A stretch of 64,000 nucleotides of DNA from Flammeovirga pectinis (GTDB lineage Bacteria > Bacteroidota > Bacteroidia > Cytophagales > Flammeovirgaceae): NCBI RefSeq assembly GCF_003970675.1, contig NZ_CP034562.1, forward strand, positions 4,924,501 through 4,988,500, written 5' to 3'. Positions within the stretch are counted from its first letter, which is position 1, and each line of letters begins with the position of its first letter. Below the pieces are notes generated by a model. It did no database searches and had not been told where the DNA came from. It was given only the letters and a program-made list of their open reading frames with translations. Shown in pieces: positions 50,407 to 60,291 of the stretch. The translations under genes were made by a program, and so were the position numbers.

Positions 50407-53400
50407 ATGAAAAAGAAAATACTACTACTATTTGCTCTTGCAATGAGTATAGCAAGTGCATATGGACAGGAGCAAAATGTTACAGGTACTGTAACAGATG
50501 CTGGCGCCCCACTACCTGGGGTAACTGTAATAGTGAAAGGTACAACGCAAGGAACAATTACAGATTTAGATGGTAATTATTCTCTTAGTACCTCGTCTGA
50601 TGCAGTTTTACAATTTAGTTTTATTGGATATTCAGCACAGGAAATAGCTGTAGGAAACCAGTCAACTATCAATGTTTCTATGGAGCAAGATGCCGAACAG
50701 TTAGAAGAAGTAACTGTGATGGGATATACAAAACAAGATCAATCTTCTAATGTTACAAGTGTCGAAAAAGTGACTGACATCGTAACTCCAAACGTAGCCA
50801 ATTCATTACAAGGTAAAGCTGCAGGTGTAAGTATGACTGCTCCGTCTGGACAGCCAGGTGCTAAACCAACTATTCGAATTCGTGGTGTTGGTTCAATCTC
50901 TTCAAGTCAAGAACCATTGTATGTTATTGACGGAATGATTATAGATAACACTGATATAATTGGAGCAAATCAACAATCTGAAAGAGATCCAATGTCTTTA
51001 TTAAACCCTGAAGATATTGAAGATGTAAAAATCTTAACAGATGCTGCAGCAACAGCTTTATATGGTGCAAGAGCATCTAACGGAGTTATAGTTGTAACAA
51101 CTAAATCTGGAGCAGAAGGAAAAACTCAATTTTCTTTAAATATTTCAGGAGGTGAAGCTGTATTATATCAAGGAAACTATGAACCAATGAGAGCAAAAGA
51201 TTTTATTGAGTTCCAAAAATATGGTGATGTAGATATTAATGGTGATGCTTTTACTACTGATACAGATTGGATTAATGAAGCATTTAGAAAAGGAACAGTC
51301 CAAAATTATCAGTTGACGGCCTCTGGAGGTAATGAAAAAACAAAGCATTATGTAAGTCTTGGCTATTATAATCAAGATGGTATATTAAAAGGATCCGATT
51401 TTGAAAGATATTCAGCTAGAGTTAATATGGATAATAAAGTAAACGATAGATTATCATATTCTATTAAAACTGATATCTCATATATTACTCAAAATGATGC
51501 GTCAGATGGAGCACTTTTCTCTTCTCCATTAATGACTACTTACATGTATCCTGCTATTATTTCTCCTTATGCTAAAAGCGGAGATTTAAAAAGATCTGTT
51601 GATGGTAATACTTACTTAAATCCTTTCTTAACCGCAGACGAATCTGGATATGATAATTACTATTACTCTATTGGTGCAAACTTTCTTAGTGATATAAATT
51701 ATAATTATAGAAGAACCAAATCGTTTAATGCAGGTTTACAAGGAAACGTGAAATATGAAATAGGTAAGGGGTTTGCAATCAAATCAAACAACTCTGTTCG
51801 TATTCAAAATACAAGGTATGATAATTATACTGCTCCAATATCTTATGATGGCTTTAATGGTCCAGATGCAGCAAATGGTTCTGTTAGTAATACATCTGCG
51901 TTTAGTTCATTGATTACATCAACAAATTTATTGACGTATAGTAATTCATTTGGAGATCATACAGTAGACGCTATCGGTGGTGTCGAATTACAAAAGTACG
52001 ATGCTTCTAATCAATATGGGTATGGTGCAGGAGTACCACTAACTGTAGATAATTTAGGTTCTGCATCTTCTGGTTTTTCAAATGATGGGTACCAAACGCA
52101 ATATAGATTCTTCTCTTTTTTAAGCCAGGTGCAATATAATTACTTAGGAAAGTATTATGTATCAGGTTCTTATAGACGAGATGGATCTTCTAGATTTGGT
52201 AAAGAAAATCAATATGGTAATTTCTGGTCTGCTGGTGGTAGTTGGATTATGTCTAACGAAGACTTTTTAAGTACTTCAGACTTAATTACCAATGCAAAAA
52301 TAAGAGGTTCAATAGGAACAACGGGTAATGCAGGTATTGGTAACTATGCTGCAATGGGTTTATATGGTTATACATTTTATAATACATCATCTGCTGCAGT
52401 TATTGAACAAGTTGAAAACCCAGATTTAACTTGGGAACAGAAATTAAAAGCCAATATAGGTTTTGATATTACATTTATTGATAAAGTATCACTGAGTGTT
52501 GACTTCTATAATGAACAGACATCAGACCTATTAATGCAAGTACCTACTGCTGGTATGACAGGTTTTGCGAATGTTTATCAAAATGTTGGTGAAATGAGAA
52601 ACCGTGGAGTTGAATTTACAATAAACTCTACGAACATAGATAAAAATGGATTCTTATGGACTACCAATTTAAATATGTCATTTAACCAGAATGAAGTAAC
52701 AAAACTTTACAATGGCCAAAGAATAGAATATTCAAGACAAGTGATAGAAGAAGGAAAACCTTTAAATGCATTCTTCTTACAAGAATGGGCTGGAGCTAAT
52801 CCTGAAAATGGAAAACCATCATGGTATTTAAATAGAGAACCAACCCAAGATGAGTTAGATAAAAACCAAGTGTTTAAACAGCATGATGGTCGTTATGCAA
52901 CTTCTTATTACAGTAAAGCTGAAAAAGTTGATGTAGGAGACCCTTATCCTGACTTCTCTGGTGGTTTTACAAATAACTTGTCATACAAAGGATTTGACTT
53001 TTCATTCATGTTTACATTTAGTGTTGGTAATGATATCTTCAATTCAGGAAGACGTTACATGGATCAAGATCAGAGTGCAATAAATGGAGGTAATTATTAC
53101 AGCCAAATGAAGATAGCTAAAGATGATCGTTGGACTAAAAAAGGAGATATAGCAAGTAGACCTTTAATTGATCAAGCTGGTGATGATGGATGGGGTAATG
53201 TAAACTCATCAAGGTATATGGAAGATGGTAGTTATTTACAATTAAGAAACGTAACGTTAGGATATACTTTACCAAAAGATGTAATAGGTAATATTGGTTT
53301 ATCGAATTTAAGAGTATATACATCTCTACAAAACCTATTTACAGTAAGTAATTATTCAGGTTATTCTCCTACAACTATTGATAATACAGGTGTAGCCTTC

Positions 53401-53454
53401 TTTGATTATCCTGATGGCCAGACTTATACATTTGGTGTTAACTGCTCATTTTAA
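50407..53454 (+). CDS. SusC/RagA-family TonB-linked outer-membrane protein (pair 1)
   Basis: The protein has 1015 aa with a signal peptide (ending SAYGQE). Order: CarboxypepD_reg-like domain (about 24-110, APLPGVTVIVKGTTQGTITD), plug with IRIRGVGSISSSQEPLYVID and ALYGARASNGVIVVTTKSG, then a 22-strand barrel ending TFGVNCSF. It forms the transport channel beneath a SusD lid, driven by TonB. The partner SusD gene starts 14 bp later. The substrate cannot be read, and no glycoside hydrolase is nearby. It is a close paralogue of the protein at 55204-58212 (both have DAEQLEEVTVMGY). Confidence 0.95.
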   Translation: MKKKILLLFALAMSIASAYGQEQNVTGTVTDAGAPLPGVTVIVKGTTQGTITDLDGNYSLSTSSDAVLQFSFIGYSAQEIAVGNQSTINVSMEQDAEQLEEVTVMGYTKQDQSSNVTSVEKVTDIVTPNVANSLQGKAAGVSMTAPSGQPGAKPTIRIRGVGSISSSQEPLYVIDGMIIDNTDIIGANQQSERDPMSLLNPEDIEDVKILTDAAATALYGARASNGVIVVTTKSGAEGKTQFSLNISGGEAVLYQGNYEPMRAKDFIEFQKYGDVDINGDAFTTDTDWINEAFRKGTVQNYQLTASGGNEKTKHYVSLGYYNQDGILKGSDFERYSARVNMDNKVNDRLSYSIKTDISYITQNDASDGALFSSPLMTTYMYPAIISPYAKSGDLKRSVDGNTYLNPFLTADESGYDNYYYSIGANFLSDINYNYRRTKSFNAGLQGNVKYEIGKGFAIKSNNSVRIQNTRYDNYTAPISYDGFNGPDAANGSVSNTSAFSSLITSTNLLTYSNSFGDHTVDAIGGVELQKYDASNQYGYGAGVPLTVDNLGSASSGFSNDGYQTQYRFFSFLSQVQYNYLGKYYVSGSYRRDGSSRFGKENQYGNFWSAGGSWIMSNEDFLSTSDLITNAKIRGSIGTTGNAGIGNYAAMGLYGYTFYNTSSAAVIEQVENPDLTWEQKLKANIGFDITFIDKVSLSVDFYNEQTSDLLMQVPTAGMTGFANVYQNVGEMRNRGVEFTINSTNIDKNGFLWTTNLNMSFNQNEVTKLYNGQRIEYSRQVIEEGKPLNAFFLQEWAGANPENGKPSWYLNREPTQDELDKNQVFKQHDGRYATSYYSKAEKVDVGDPYPDFSGGFTNNLSYKGFDFSFMFTFSVGNDIFNSGRRYMDQDQSAINGGNYYSQMKIAKDDRWTKKGDIASRPLIDQAGDDGWGNVNSSRYMEDGSYLQLRNVTLGYTLPKDVIGNIGLSNLRVYTSLQNLFTVSNYSGYSPTTIDNTGVAFFDYPDGQTYTFGVNCSF

Positions 53455-53468
53455 TTAACCATCTAACA

Positions 53469-54851
53469 ATGATAATAATGAAATATATAAGATATATCCT
53501 ACTTATTGCCTTGGGAGTAATGAGTAGTTGTAATTTCCTTGATGTTGAACCCAACGTTAATGGTAAAGTAAGAACTGGTGAAATGTCTGAGCCTCAAGAT
53601 GTTTTAAATGGTGCCTATAGAGAAATGGGGCGTACATCATACTATGGAAGAAATACATATGTATTTGGAGATGTAGGTACAGATAATATTGTAGTAAGAT
53701 CATCTGGTGGTCGTTTTAACGATAACTATTTTAATACTAAAAACTCTAGAACCTCTGAGTCTGTTGATGATACTTATGATATTAGTAATCAAATGGGACA
53801 AATTTATAGAGTTTTGAACCATGCAAATACCTTAATCCATACTGCGGGTATTACTGATGATATAAAGGGACAATCTTTAGCGTTACGAGCATTTTTAAAT
53901 TTTGATTTAGTTCGTTTTTACGGTGATGTACCTTTAGTTACAGAACCATCAAGTGATTTGAATGAGGTAGTAGCTTCAAAACCTACAAATAATACTGCTG
54001 CAGAAATTTATGCTCAGATTGAAAAAGATCTTACTGAAGCTAAAGGGTTGATAACAAATACATCATCTTTTAAATTTACCTTAAATGCTGTTTATGGTCT
54101 TGAAACGAGAGTCTTTCTTACAAGAGCATTAGAAGATACTAATGTTGATAAGAATACTTATTTACAAAAAGTTATCGATTCATATAACATGATAACTGGA
54201 GTAAGTGTGATGGAAGCAGGTGATTACATCAAGTATTTTAATAATAAAGAATCGGCAGAAACTTTATTTGAAGTAATAATTGCGGGAGCACAAAGTAGAG
54301 GTTCAGATGATTTAGGGGCATTATATATTCGCTCTGGTTATGGAGCTTATACTTGTAGCCCAGACTTTTATTCCCTATTCTCAAATGATGATGTTCGCCA
54401 AGGTGTCTTTTATCTAGAAAATGGTTTATTCTATATTAATAAATTTGCAGAATCTGAAGGAGTAGTTGGTTTACACTCTCCAAAAGTTCTGAGATATTCA
54501 GAAGCAGTTTTAAATGCAGCAGAAGCACAAGCTTTATTAGGAAATACTGCAGATGCGATAACGTTAACAGATATGATCAGATCTAAAAGATACACAACAG
54601 GTACTGCACCTGTATCTACAGGCCTGATAGATGATGTTTTAGCAGAGAGAAGATTGGAATTATGTTTTGAAGGACATAGAATGTTTGATCTCAGAAGAAA
54701 TAATATGGATATGAATTTAATTAATTCTGATGGTACAGCAAGAGCTCCTAAAGCCAACATTCCTGCTAGAGATCAACAGTTTTATTTTCCAATTCCTCAG
54801 AATGAATTGAATGTTAATTCGAATTTGAAACAAATTAATGGTTATGAATAA
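53469..54851 (+). CDS. SusD/RagB-family lipoprotein (pair 1)
   Basis: The protein has 460 aa with a lipobox ending at C21 (GVMSSCNF). A second in-frame ATG 9 bp later (53478) is equally good as start. It has the SusD pattern: LDVEPNVNGKVRTGEMSEPQ, RALNHANTL-like helix (IYRVLNHANTLIHTAG), RAFLNFDLVRFYGDVPLVTE and the terminal VLAERRLELCFEGHRMFDLR. It is the surface lid of the transporter encoded 14 bp upstream and binds the nutrient ligand. A strong terminator lies 21 bp after its stop. Confidence 0.94.
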   Translation: MIIMKYIRYILLIALGVMSSCNFLDVEPNVNGKVRTGEMSEPQDVLNGAYREMGRTSYYGRNTYVFGDVGTDNIVVRSSGGRFNDNYFNTKNSRTSESVDDTYDISNQMGQIYRVLNHANTLIHTAGITDDIKGQSLALRAFLNFDLVRFYGDVPLVTEPSSDLNEVVASKPTNNTAAEIYAQIEKDLTEAKGLITNTSSFKFTLNAVYGLETRVFLTRALEDTNVDKNTYLQKVIDSYNMITGVSVMEAGDYIKYFNNKESAETLFEVIIAGAQSRGSDDLGALYIRSGYGAYTCSPDFYSLFSNDDVRQGVFYLENGLFYINKFAESEGVVGLHSPKVLRYSEAVLNAAEAQALLGNTADAITLTDMIRSKRYTTGTAPVSTGLIDDVLAERRLELCFEGHRMFDLRRNNMDMNLINSDGTARAPKANIPARDQQFYFPIPQNELNVNSNLKQINGYE

Positions 54852-54872
54852 ATAAATTTAATCATCATATAC

Positions 54873-54907
54873 AAAAGCCGTTTACATTTTAGATGTAAAC
54901 GGCTTTT
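54873..54907 (+). terminator. Terminator after SusC/D pair 1
   Basis: A 15-bp perfect stem (54873-54887 with 54893-54907) with a 5-nt loop and a T run. Confidence 0.9.
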
Positions 54908-55126
54908 TGTTTTTACAACGATGTGTACAAGAGTAAACTTTTAACAACTATTATTTAATCTCTTAAAAATAAATAATTCACTATAATACTGATGTCTAGT
55001 GTTTTATGTTGTGGGGTTGTTTTTGTTTAATATCATTAACTTAAAACAATATAATATTAACATAACAAAATAGAATATTGCAATAGAAAAAGGTCGATAA
55101 AAGGCCTGTTATCAATTCAATTCAAT

Positions 55127-55176
55127 AGGTTACCTAAGCTTATTATAATAATATCTACTTCTGTTTAAGGTAGCCT
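55127..55176 (+). repeat. Inverted repeat in the leader of SusC pair 2
   Basis: A 9-bp stem with one G-T pair (55127-55135 with 55168-55176) encloses a 32-nt loop and ends 27 bp before the ATG. It could be a leader RNA hairpin or a protein site. Confidence 0.3.
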
Positions 55177-55203
55177 AGCTTTTTAGCTTAATTTATTTAT
55201 TTT

Positions 55204-58200
55204 ATGAACAAACGACTTCTATCTCTGATCGTACTTACTTTTGCTTTAATAGTAAGTGCTTTTGCTCAGGAACGTACAGTTTCTGGCGTTGTATCCGAAG
55301 CAGGTCAACCCTTACCAGGTGTTACTGTTGTTGTAAAAGGAACAACTTTAGGTACTATTACAGATCTAAATGGTAAATTTGCAGTATCTGTATCCGAAAA
55401 TGCTTCTTTAATTTTTAGTTTTGTAGGTTATACTACTCAAGAATTAAAAGTAGGTCAAAGAACTACTTTTAATGTAAATTTAGAGCAAGATGCTGAACAA
55501 TTAGAAGAGGTTACAGTTATGGGATATGCCAAAAAAGATATGGCATCTAACACTCCTGAAATCGAAAATGTAACAGATATTGTAACTCCAAACGTTGCCA
55601 ACGCTTTACAAGGTAAAGCAGCAGGTGTTAATATTAACGCTTCGTCTGGACAGCCTGGTTCTAAATCAAATATCGTAATTCGTGGTGTTGGTTCTGTGAA
55701 CGCTTCATCAGATCCTTTATATGTAATTGATGGTGTTATTCAAACATCTTCAGATATCATTGATGCAAATCAACAAGGTGAAAGAGATCCTCTTGCGAAT
55801 TTGAATCCAGAAGATATTAAGGATATCAAAATTCTAAAAGATGCAGCAGCAACTGCTTTATATGGTGCTCGTGCAGCAAACGGAGTAATTTTAGTAACAA
55901 CAAAAGGTGGTGCTGAAGGGAAAACTCAAATTACATTGAGTACAAAACAAGGTGTTTCATCAGTTTATAAAGGAAATTCTCAAAGAATGAATGGTGATCA
56001 ATATGTAGACGCTAGATCTAGATCATTGGCAAATTCTTATGGAGGAGACCCTGCAGATTATATTCAATATGTAAATGGTGTAACTACAGATGATGCTGGT
56101 AACCATAGTTACTCAAATACAGATTGGGGTGACCACTCTTTCCGTCAAGGCAAAACGAGTTCTTATGAAGTCTCTATGAGAGGTGGTGATGAGAAAACTA
56201 AATTTATGGTTTCTGGTGGTTATTACAACCAAGAAGGTATTCTTGTTGGGTCGGAATTCGAACGTTATTCAGCTCGTTTCAATATTGATCATAAGTTTAA
56301 CGATAAATTAGATATTCAATTTATTGGTAATGCTTCATATATTGATCAATTAGATGCATCAAGTGGTAACTTATTTTCTTCTCCACTCTTAGGAACTTAT
56401 ATGAGTGCTCCTACAGTAAATCCTTTTAATGAAGATGGTTCACCTAGAGATTGGTTAGATGATAACCCAATTGCAGCAAACTTTGTACACGATGTAGACC
56501 TTAACCCTCGTAGAACAAAATCTACTACAGGTCAATTAATTGGTAAATTAAACTACCGTATTACAGATTGGTTAACTTTCCGTCAGACAAATGCTGTAAA
56601 TGTAGAAGATGTAAAGTATGGTTATTATACTTCATCTTTATCATATGATGGTAGATCTACAGGTGGTTCTAAATCAAATTCTTGGGGTGTAAGTAGTACA
56701 TTAACAAATACTTCTATTCTTTCTTTTGATAAGACATTTAATGGTGTTCATAATGTTAGTGCAATTGCCGGTTTTGAATATCAGTCAAATAAAGTAACAG
56801 GAATTAGTGCTTATGGTGAAGGAATGCCTTCTTCTTTACAAAACTTAAATAATGCAGCAAAACCTGTATCAATGGGTGGTTATGAAACTGAATATAGATT
56901 CATGTCATTCTTAGGTCAAGCTCAATATAATTATGATGGTAAATATTATGCTACAGCATCTTACCGTCGTGATGGTTCTTCTAAATTCTCCGCAAATAAT
57001 AAATGGGGTGACTTTTACTCAGCTTCAGCTTCTTGGTATATCTCAAGAGAAGATTTCTTAAATGGAAATACTATTTTAACTGACGCTAAATTAAGATCAT
57101 CTTATGGTGTTACTGGTAATGCTGAAATAGATAACTTTGAAGCAAGAGGTTTATATGCATATTCAAGTTACAATAATGCATCTGCTGCTTACTTCAGACA
57201 ATTATCTAATCCAGATTTAACATGGGAGAAAAGAAAGAAATTTAATGTTGGTGCTGATGTAACTTTCATTGATAGAATTACTTTAAATGTTGATTATTAC
57301 ATTGAAGATTCTGATGATTTACTATTAAATCAACAATTATCAGGTACTACAGGTTTTGCATCTGCTCGTCGTAACATTGGTGCAATGAGAAACTCTGGAT
57401 GGGAATTCCAATTAAATACGCAAAATATTAAAGGTGAATTTACTTGGAATACGAACTTCAATATTTCATTAAACAAAAATGAAGTAACTCGTTTAGATAA
57501 CGATCAAGATATTCAAATTAATGGTCAACAGGTAGCAAGAGTAGGTTCTGCAATGAGAACTTTCTTTTTAAGAGAGTGGGCAGGAGCTGATCCTACTACA
57601 GGTAACCCATCTTGGTTTGCAAATGATGGAGAAGACCATACAGGAAAAGCTGGTTATTTCATGAAAGATGGAAAATGGGCAACAACTTCTTATGGTGCAG
57701 CTCAGCGTACAGAGCAAGGTAATCCTTATCCTACAGCTGTTGGTGGTATGACAAACAACTTTGCGTATAAAGGTTTTGATTTCTCATTCTTCTTAACTTA
57801 TTCAGTTGGAGGAAAAATTTACAATTCAACTCGTAGATATACGGATACAGATGCAATCTATCCATATAATATGTTGGAATCTGCTTATACTGCAAACAGA
57901 TGGGAAAAAGAAGGTGATATTTCAGATAATCCTGGATGGGGTATGGCCGGTGGTCAACAACACTCTTCACGTTTCTTAGAAGATGGAGGTTATTTAGCTT
58001 TAAGAAATATAACTTTAGGTTATACTTTACCTAGCCACGTTGTGAAAAAAGCAAAATTAAGTAACGTTAGAGTTTATGCTTCTGCACAAAACCTTTGGAT
58101 CTTATCAGATTATAAAGGATTTACTCCAACAACTGTAGACCCAACTGGTATCAACTTCTTTGAATATCCAGAAGGAAAAGTATTCACAGGAGGTTTAACA

Positions 58201-58212
58201 GTATCATTCTAA
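55204..58212 (+). CDS. SusC/RagA-family TonB-linked outer-membrane protein (pair 2)
   Basis: The protein has 1002 aa with a signal peptide (ending SAFAQE). It has the CarboxypepD_reg domain (QPLPGVTVVVKGTTLGTITD), plug (IVIRGVGSVNASSDPLYVID, ALYGARAANGVILVTTKGG) and barrel ending FTGGLTVSF. It is highly similar to pair 1 from the signal peptide through the plug (both have DAEQLEEVTVMGY and VTDIVTPNVAN), pointing to tandem duplication. The loops in the barrel differ, so the two may take up different ligands. The SusD partner gene follows after 53 bp. Confidence 0.95.
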   Translation: MNKRLLSLIVLTFALIVSAFAQERTVSGVVSEAGQPLPGVTVVVKGTTLGTITDLNGKFAVSVSENASLIFSFVGYTTQELKVGQRTTFNVNLEQDAEQLEEVTVMGYAKKDMASNTPEIENVTDIVTPNVANALQGKAAGVNINASSGQPGSKSNIVIRGVGSVNASSDPLYVIDGVIQTSSDIIDANQQGERDPLANLNPEDIKDIKILKDAAATALYGARAANGVILVTTKGGAEGKTQITLSTKQGVSSVYKGNSQRMNGDQYVDARSRSLANSYGGDPADYIQYVNGVTTDDAGNHSYSNTDWGDHSFRQGKTSSYEVSMRGGDEKTKFMVSGGYYNQEGILVGSEFERYSARFNIDHKFNDKLDIQFIGNASYIDQLDASSGNLFSSPLLGTYMSAPTVNPFNEDGSPRDWLDDNPIAANFVHDVDLNPRRTKSTTGQLIGKLNYRITDWLTFRQTNAVNVEDVKYGYYTSSLSYDGRSTGGSKSNSWGVSSTLTNTSILSFDKTFNGVHNVSAIAGFEYQSNKVTGISAYGEGMPSSLQNLNNAAKPVSMGGYETEYRFMSFLGQAQYNYDGKYYATASYRRDGSSKFSANNKWGDFYSASASWYISREDFLNGNTILTDAKLRSSYGVTGNAEIDNFEARGLYAYSSYNNASAAYFRQLSNPDLTWEKRKKFNVGADVTFIDRITLNVDYYIEDSDDLLLNQQLSGTTGFASARRNIGAMRNSGWEFQLNTQNIKGEFTWNTNFNISLNKNEVTRLDNDQDIQINGQQVARVGSAMRTFFLREWAGADPTTGNPSWFANDGEDHTGKAGYFMKDGKWATTSYGAAQRTEQGNPYPTAVGGMTNNFAYKGFDFSFFLTYSVGGKIYNSTRRYTDTDAIYPYNMLESAYTANRWEKEGDISDNPGWGMAGGQQHSSRFLEDGGYLALRNITLGYTLPSHVVKKAKLSNVRVYASAQNLWILSDYKGFTPTTVDPTGINFFEYPEGKVFTGGLTVSF

Positions 58213-58265
58213 TCAGAAAATACTGTAAAAGAAATTTTTTAGATACTTTAGTTTAAGAGAATAAG

Positions 58266-59744
58266 ATGAAATTATATAAAATATTAGTTGGTGCAGCATT
58301 AGTAGGAGCAATGTCTTCGTGTACACTAGATGTTGAGCCTCAACAAAATGTTGACATTGAAAATATAGAAACTGTTCAACCTTCAGATCTTATTGGAGGT
58401 TTGTACAATAGAATGCAAGAATTAGGTTATTACGGCCGTAACTTCAACCTTTACGGTGATATTGGTACAGATCTAGTTTCTGCAGGGCCAAATGATGGTG
58501 GTCGTTTTCAAGATCATTATAACTTAAGAAAGAACTTCACAACAGTTGGAGCTGATACAGGAACAGAAGATGATAAAAATACTTTTGATGCTATCTATGA
58601 AGTGATCTCGAATGCAAACTTAATTCTTCAAACAGAAGGCCTTGATTTAGATGATTCTGAAGTAAAAAATGCAATAGGTCAAGCTCACTTTATTAGAGCA
58701 TTTGCTTATTCTGATTTATTAAAATCATTTGGTAATGTGCCACTTGTAGTTACTGCACCAACAACTGTGGAAGAAGCAGTAGCACAAAAACCTGAGTTAA
58801 ATGATCGTTCGGATATTTTTGCTCAAGTTTATGCTGATTTAGATAATGCTGCAAAGTATATCTCTAATACAACAAAAATTAATGCTACAGTAGATGCTGT
58901 TAAAGCATTAAGAGTAAGAGTATTATTGTTTGAAGTAGAATTGAACTCATCAAAAGCAACTGCAAATGCAGATGAGATTATTACTATTGCTAATGAATTA
59001 GCAGGTACATATGTTTTAACACCAATTGATAAATTATTTGATTATTATCAAGGTGAAGGTGGTGTAGAAACTATTTTTGAATTGAAGTTTGCTTCAAATC
59101 AAGGACGTGGTTCAAATAACTATGGTAATATTTATGGAGCACCTGAAGCAGGTATGTATGGTGCATATTTAGCATCTCCATTATTATTCCATGCTCATCC
59201 TGATACAGTACTTTTAGGTGGTGTTGTTAATGATGCTCGTTTTGAATCATCTGAAGAAGTTGGTAAAACACTTATTTATGAATCAGAAGATACTGACGGA
59301 TCTACTTTACATTGGATTATGAAGTATTATAGTCATGATAACACAATTGGCCTTACTTCTCCAAAGCTTTTACGTTACGCAGAAGTATTGTTAGCAAAAG
59401 CTGAAGCTCATTTACTTAAAGGTGAAACTGCATTAGCAGCTGAAGCAATTAATAAGTTAAGAAGAAATCGTATTCAAAATTATACTGACGTAACTACTGT
59501 AACGTTACAAGATGTTTGGAATGAAACAGCAAAAGAGTTTGCTTTTGAAGGACACAGAATGTGGGACTTAAGAAGAACAAACCAAAAAGTTATTGTTTCA
59601 GACCGTAAAGGAGTTGAAATTGCTACTGAAGACCCAGCGGTTGACGGTGGAGTTAATAACGGTGGACAACAAACGTGGTTCCCAATTCCAGAACGTGAAA
59701 TGTTAGCAAACCCAAGTATTCCTGTAAATAACTGGGGTTACTAA
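58266..59744 (+). CDS. SusD/RagB-family lipoprotein (pair 2)
   Basis: The protein has 492 aa with a lipobox ending at C19 (GAMSSCTL). Typical SusD segments are LDVEPQQNVDIENIETVQPS, FIRAFAYSDLLKSFGNVPLVV and ETAKEFAFEGHRMWDLRRTN. It shares its layout with the pair 1 SusD (LDVEP start, YYGRN motif near residue 58), supporting duplication of the whole pair. It should be the ligand-binding lid for the SusC just upstream. A terminator lies 39 bp after its stop. Confidence 0.94.
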   Translation: MKLYKILVGAALVGAMSSCTLDVEPQQNVDIENIETVQPSDLIGGLYNRMQELGYYGRNFNLYGDIGTDLVSAGPNDGGRFQDHYNLRKNFTTVGADTGTEDDKNTFDAIYEVISNANLILQTEGLDLDDSEVKNAIGQAHFIRAFAYSDLLKSFGNVPLVVTAPTTVEEAVAQKPELNDRSDIFAQVYADLDNAAKYISNTTKINATVDAVKALRVRVLLFEVELNSSKATANADEIITIANELAGTYVLTPIDKLFDYYQGEGGVETIFELKFASNQGRGSNNYGNIYGAPEAGMYGAYLASPLLFHAHPDTVLLGGVVNDARFESSEEVGKTLIYESEDTDGSTLHWIMKYYSHDNTIGLTSPKLLRYAEVLLAKAEAHLLKGETALAAEAINKLRRNRIQNYTDVTTVTLQDVWNETAKEFAFEGHRMWDLRRTNQKVIVSDRKGVEIATEDPAVDGGVNNGGQQTWFPIPEREMLANPSIPVNNWGY

Positions 59745-60291
59745 AAGTTGAAAAATAGTATAATTTTTATTGAAATTATAGTGAAAGGCTATCTCAGAAA
59801 TGAGGTAGCCTTTTTTATTATTTCGTGAATAATATTAACTATTAATATGTACATGAAATGTAACTTTTAAGCCTTGATAAAAATGTTTCTTATACTTTAT
59901 TTTTTATAAAATATATTTTTTTAATGATTTTTTTTAAATTCACAGAATGTTACTATTTCTTTTTAGAATAACGAATAGATCGCTATTTATAGTATTATTT
60001 TAAGATTATCATATAACTATACCCTTTATTGCTGCGATTTTTGTTAAAATTTAAATAACATTTATTTAGATAATTAAAGTTAATGCTTTAGATTAGCACA
60101 AATTCAACTATTAAAACTTTATCATTGATTTAAAAATTCAATCTCTTTTTATCTATTATCAATGATTCAAAATATTAACAAAATTCTATTTAAACTTTAA
60201 ATAACAAAAGTACTTTCGGTCTGTATCTATCATATGATTTTTTATAGATATAACTGAATTTTTTAATTTCCAATTCAATTAATTTTTTACT
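59745..60291. other. 547-bp AT-rich region ahead of SusC pair 3
   Basis: After the terminator at 59784-59813 the sequence is extremely AT-rich and carries no gene I can support; it presumably holds the promoter and a long leader for the third SusC. Confidence 0.5.
59784..59813 (+). terminator. Terminator after SusC/D pair 2
   Basis: A 13-bp stem with one G-T pair (59784-59796 with 59801-59813), 4-nt loop, then T run. Confidence 0.85.

Larger units (their letters stand above)
54852..55203. other. 352-bp intergenic region between SusC/D pairs 1 and 2
   Basis: It holds the terminator of pair 1 and the leader of pair 2, with a stem-loop at 55127-55176. No gene seen. Confidence 0.5.
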
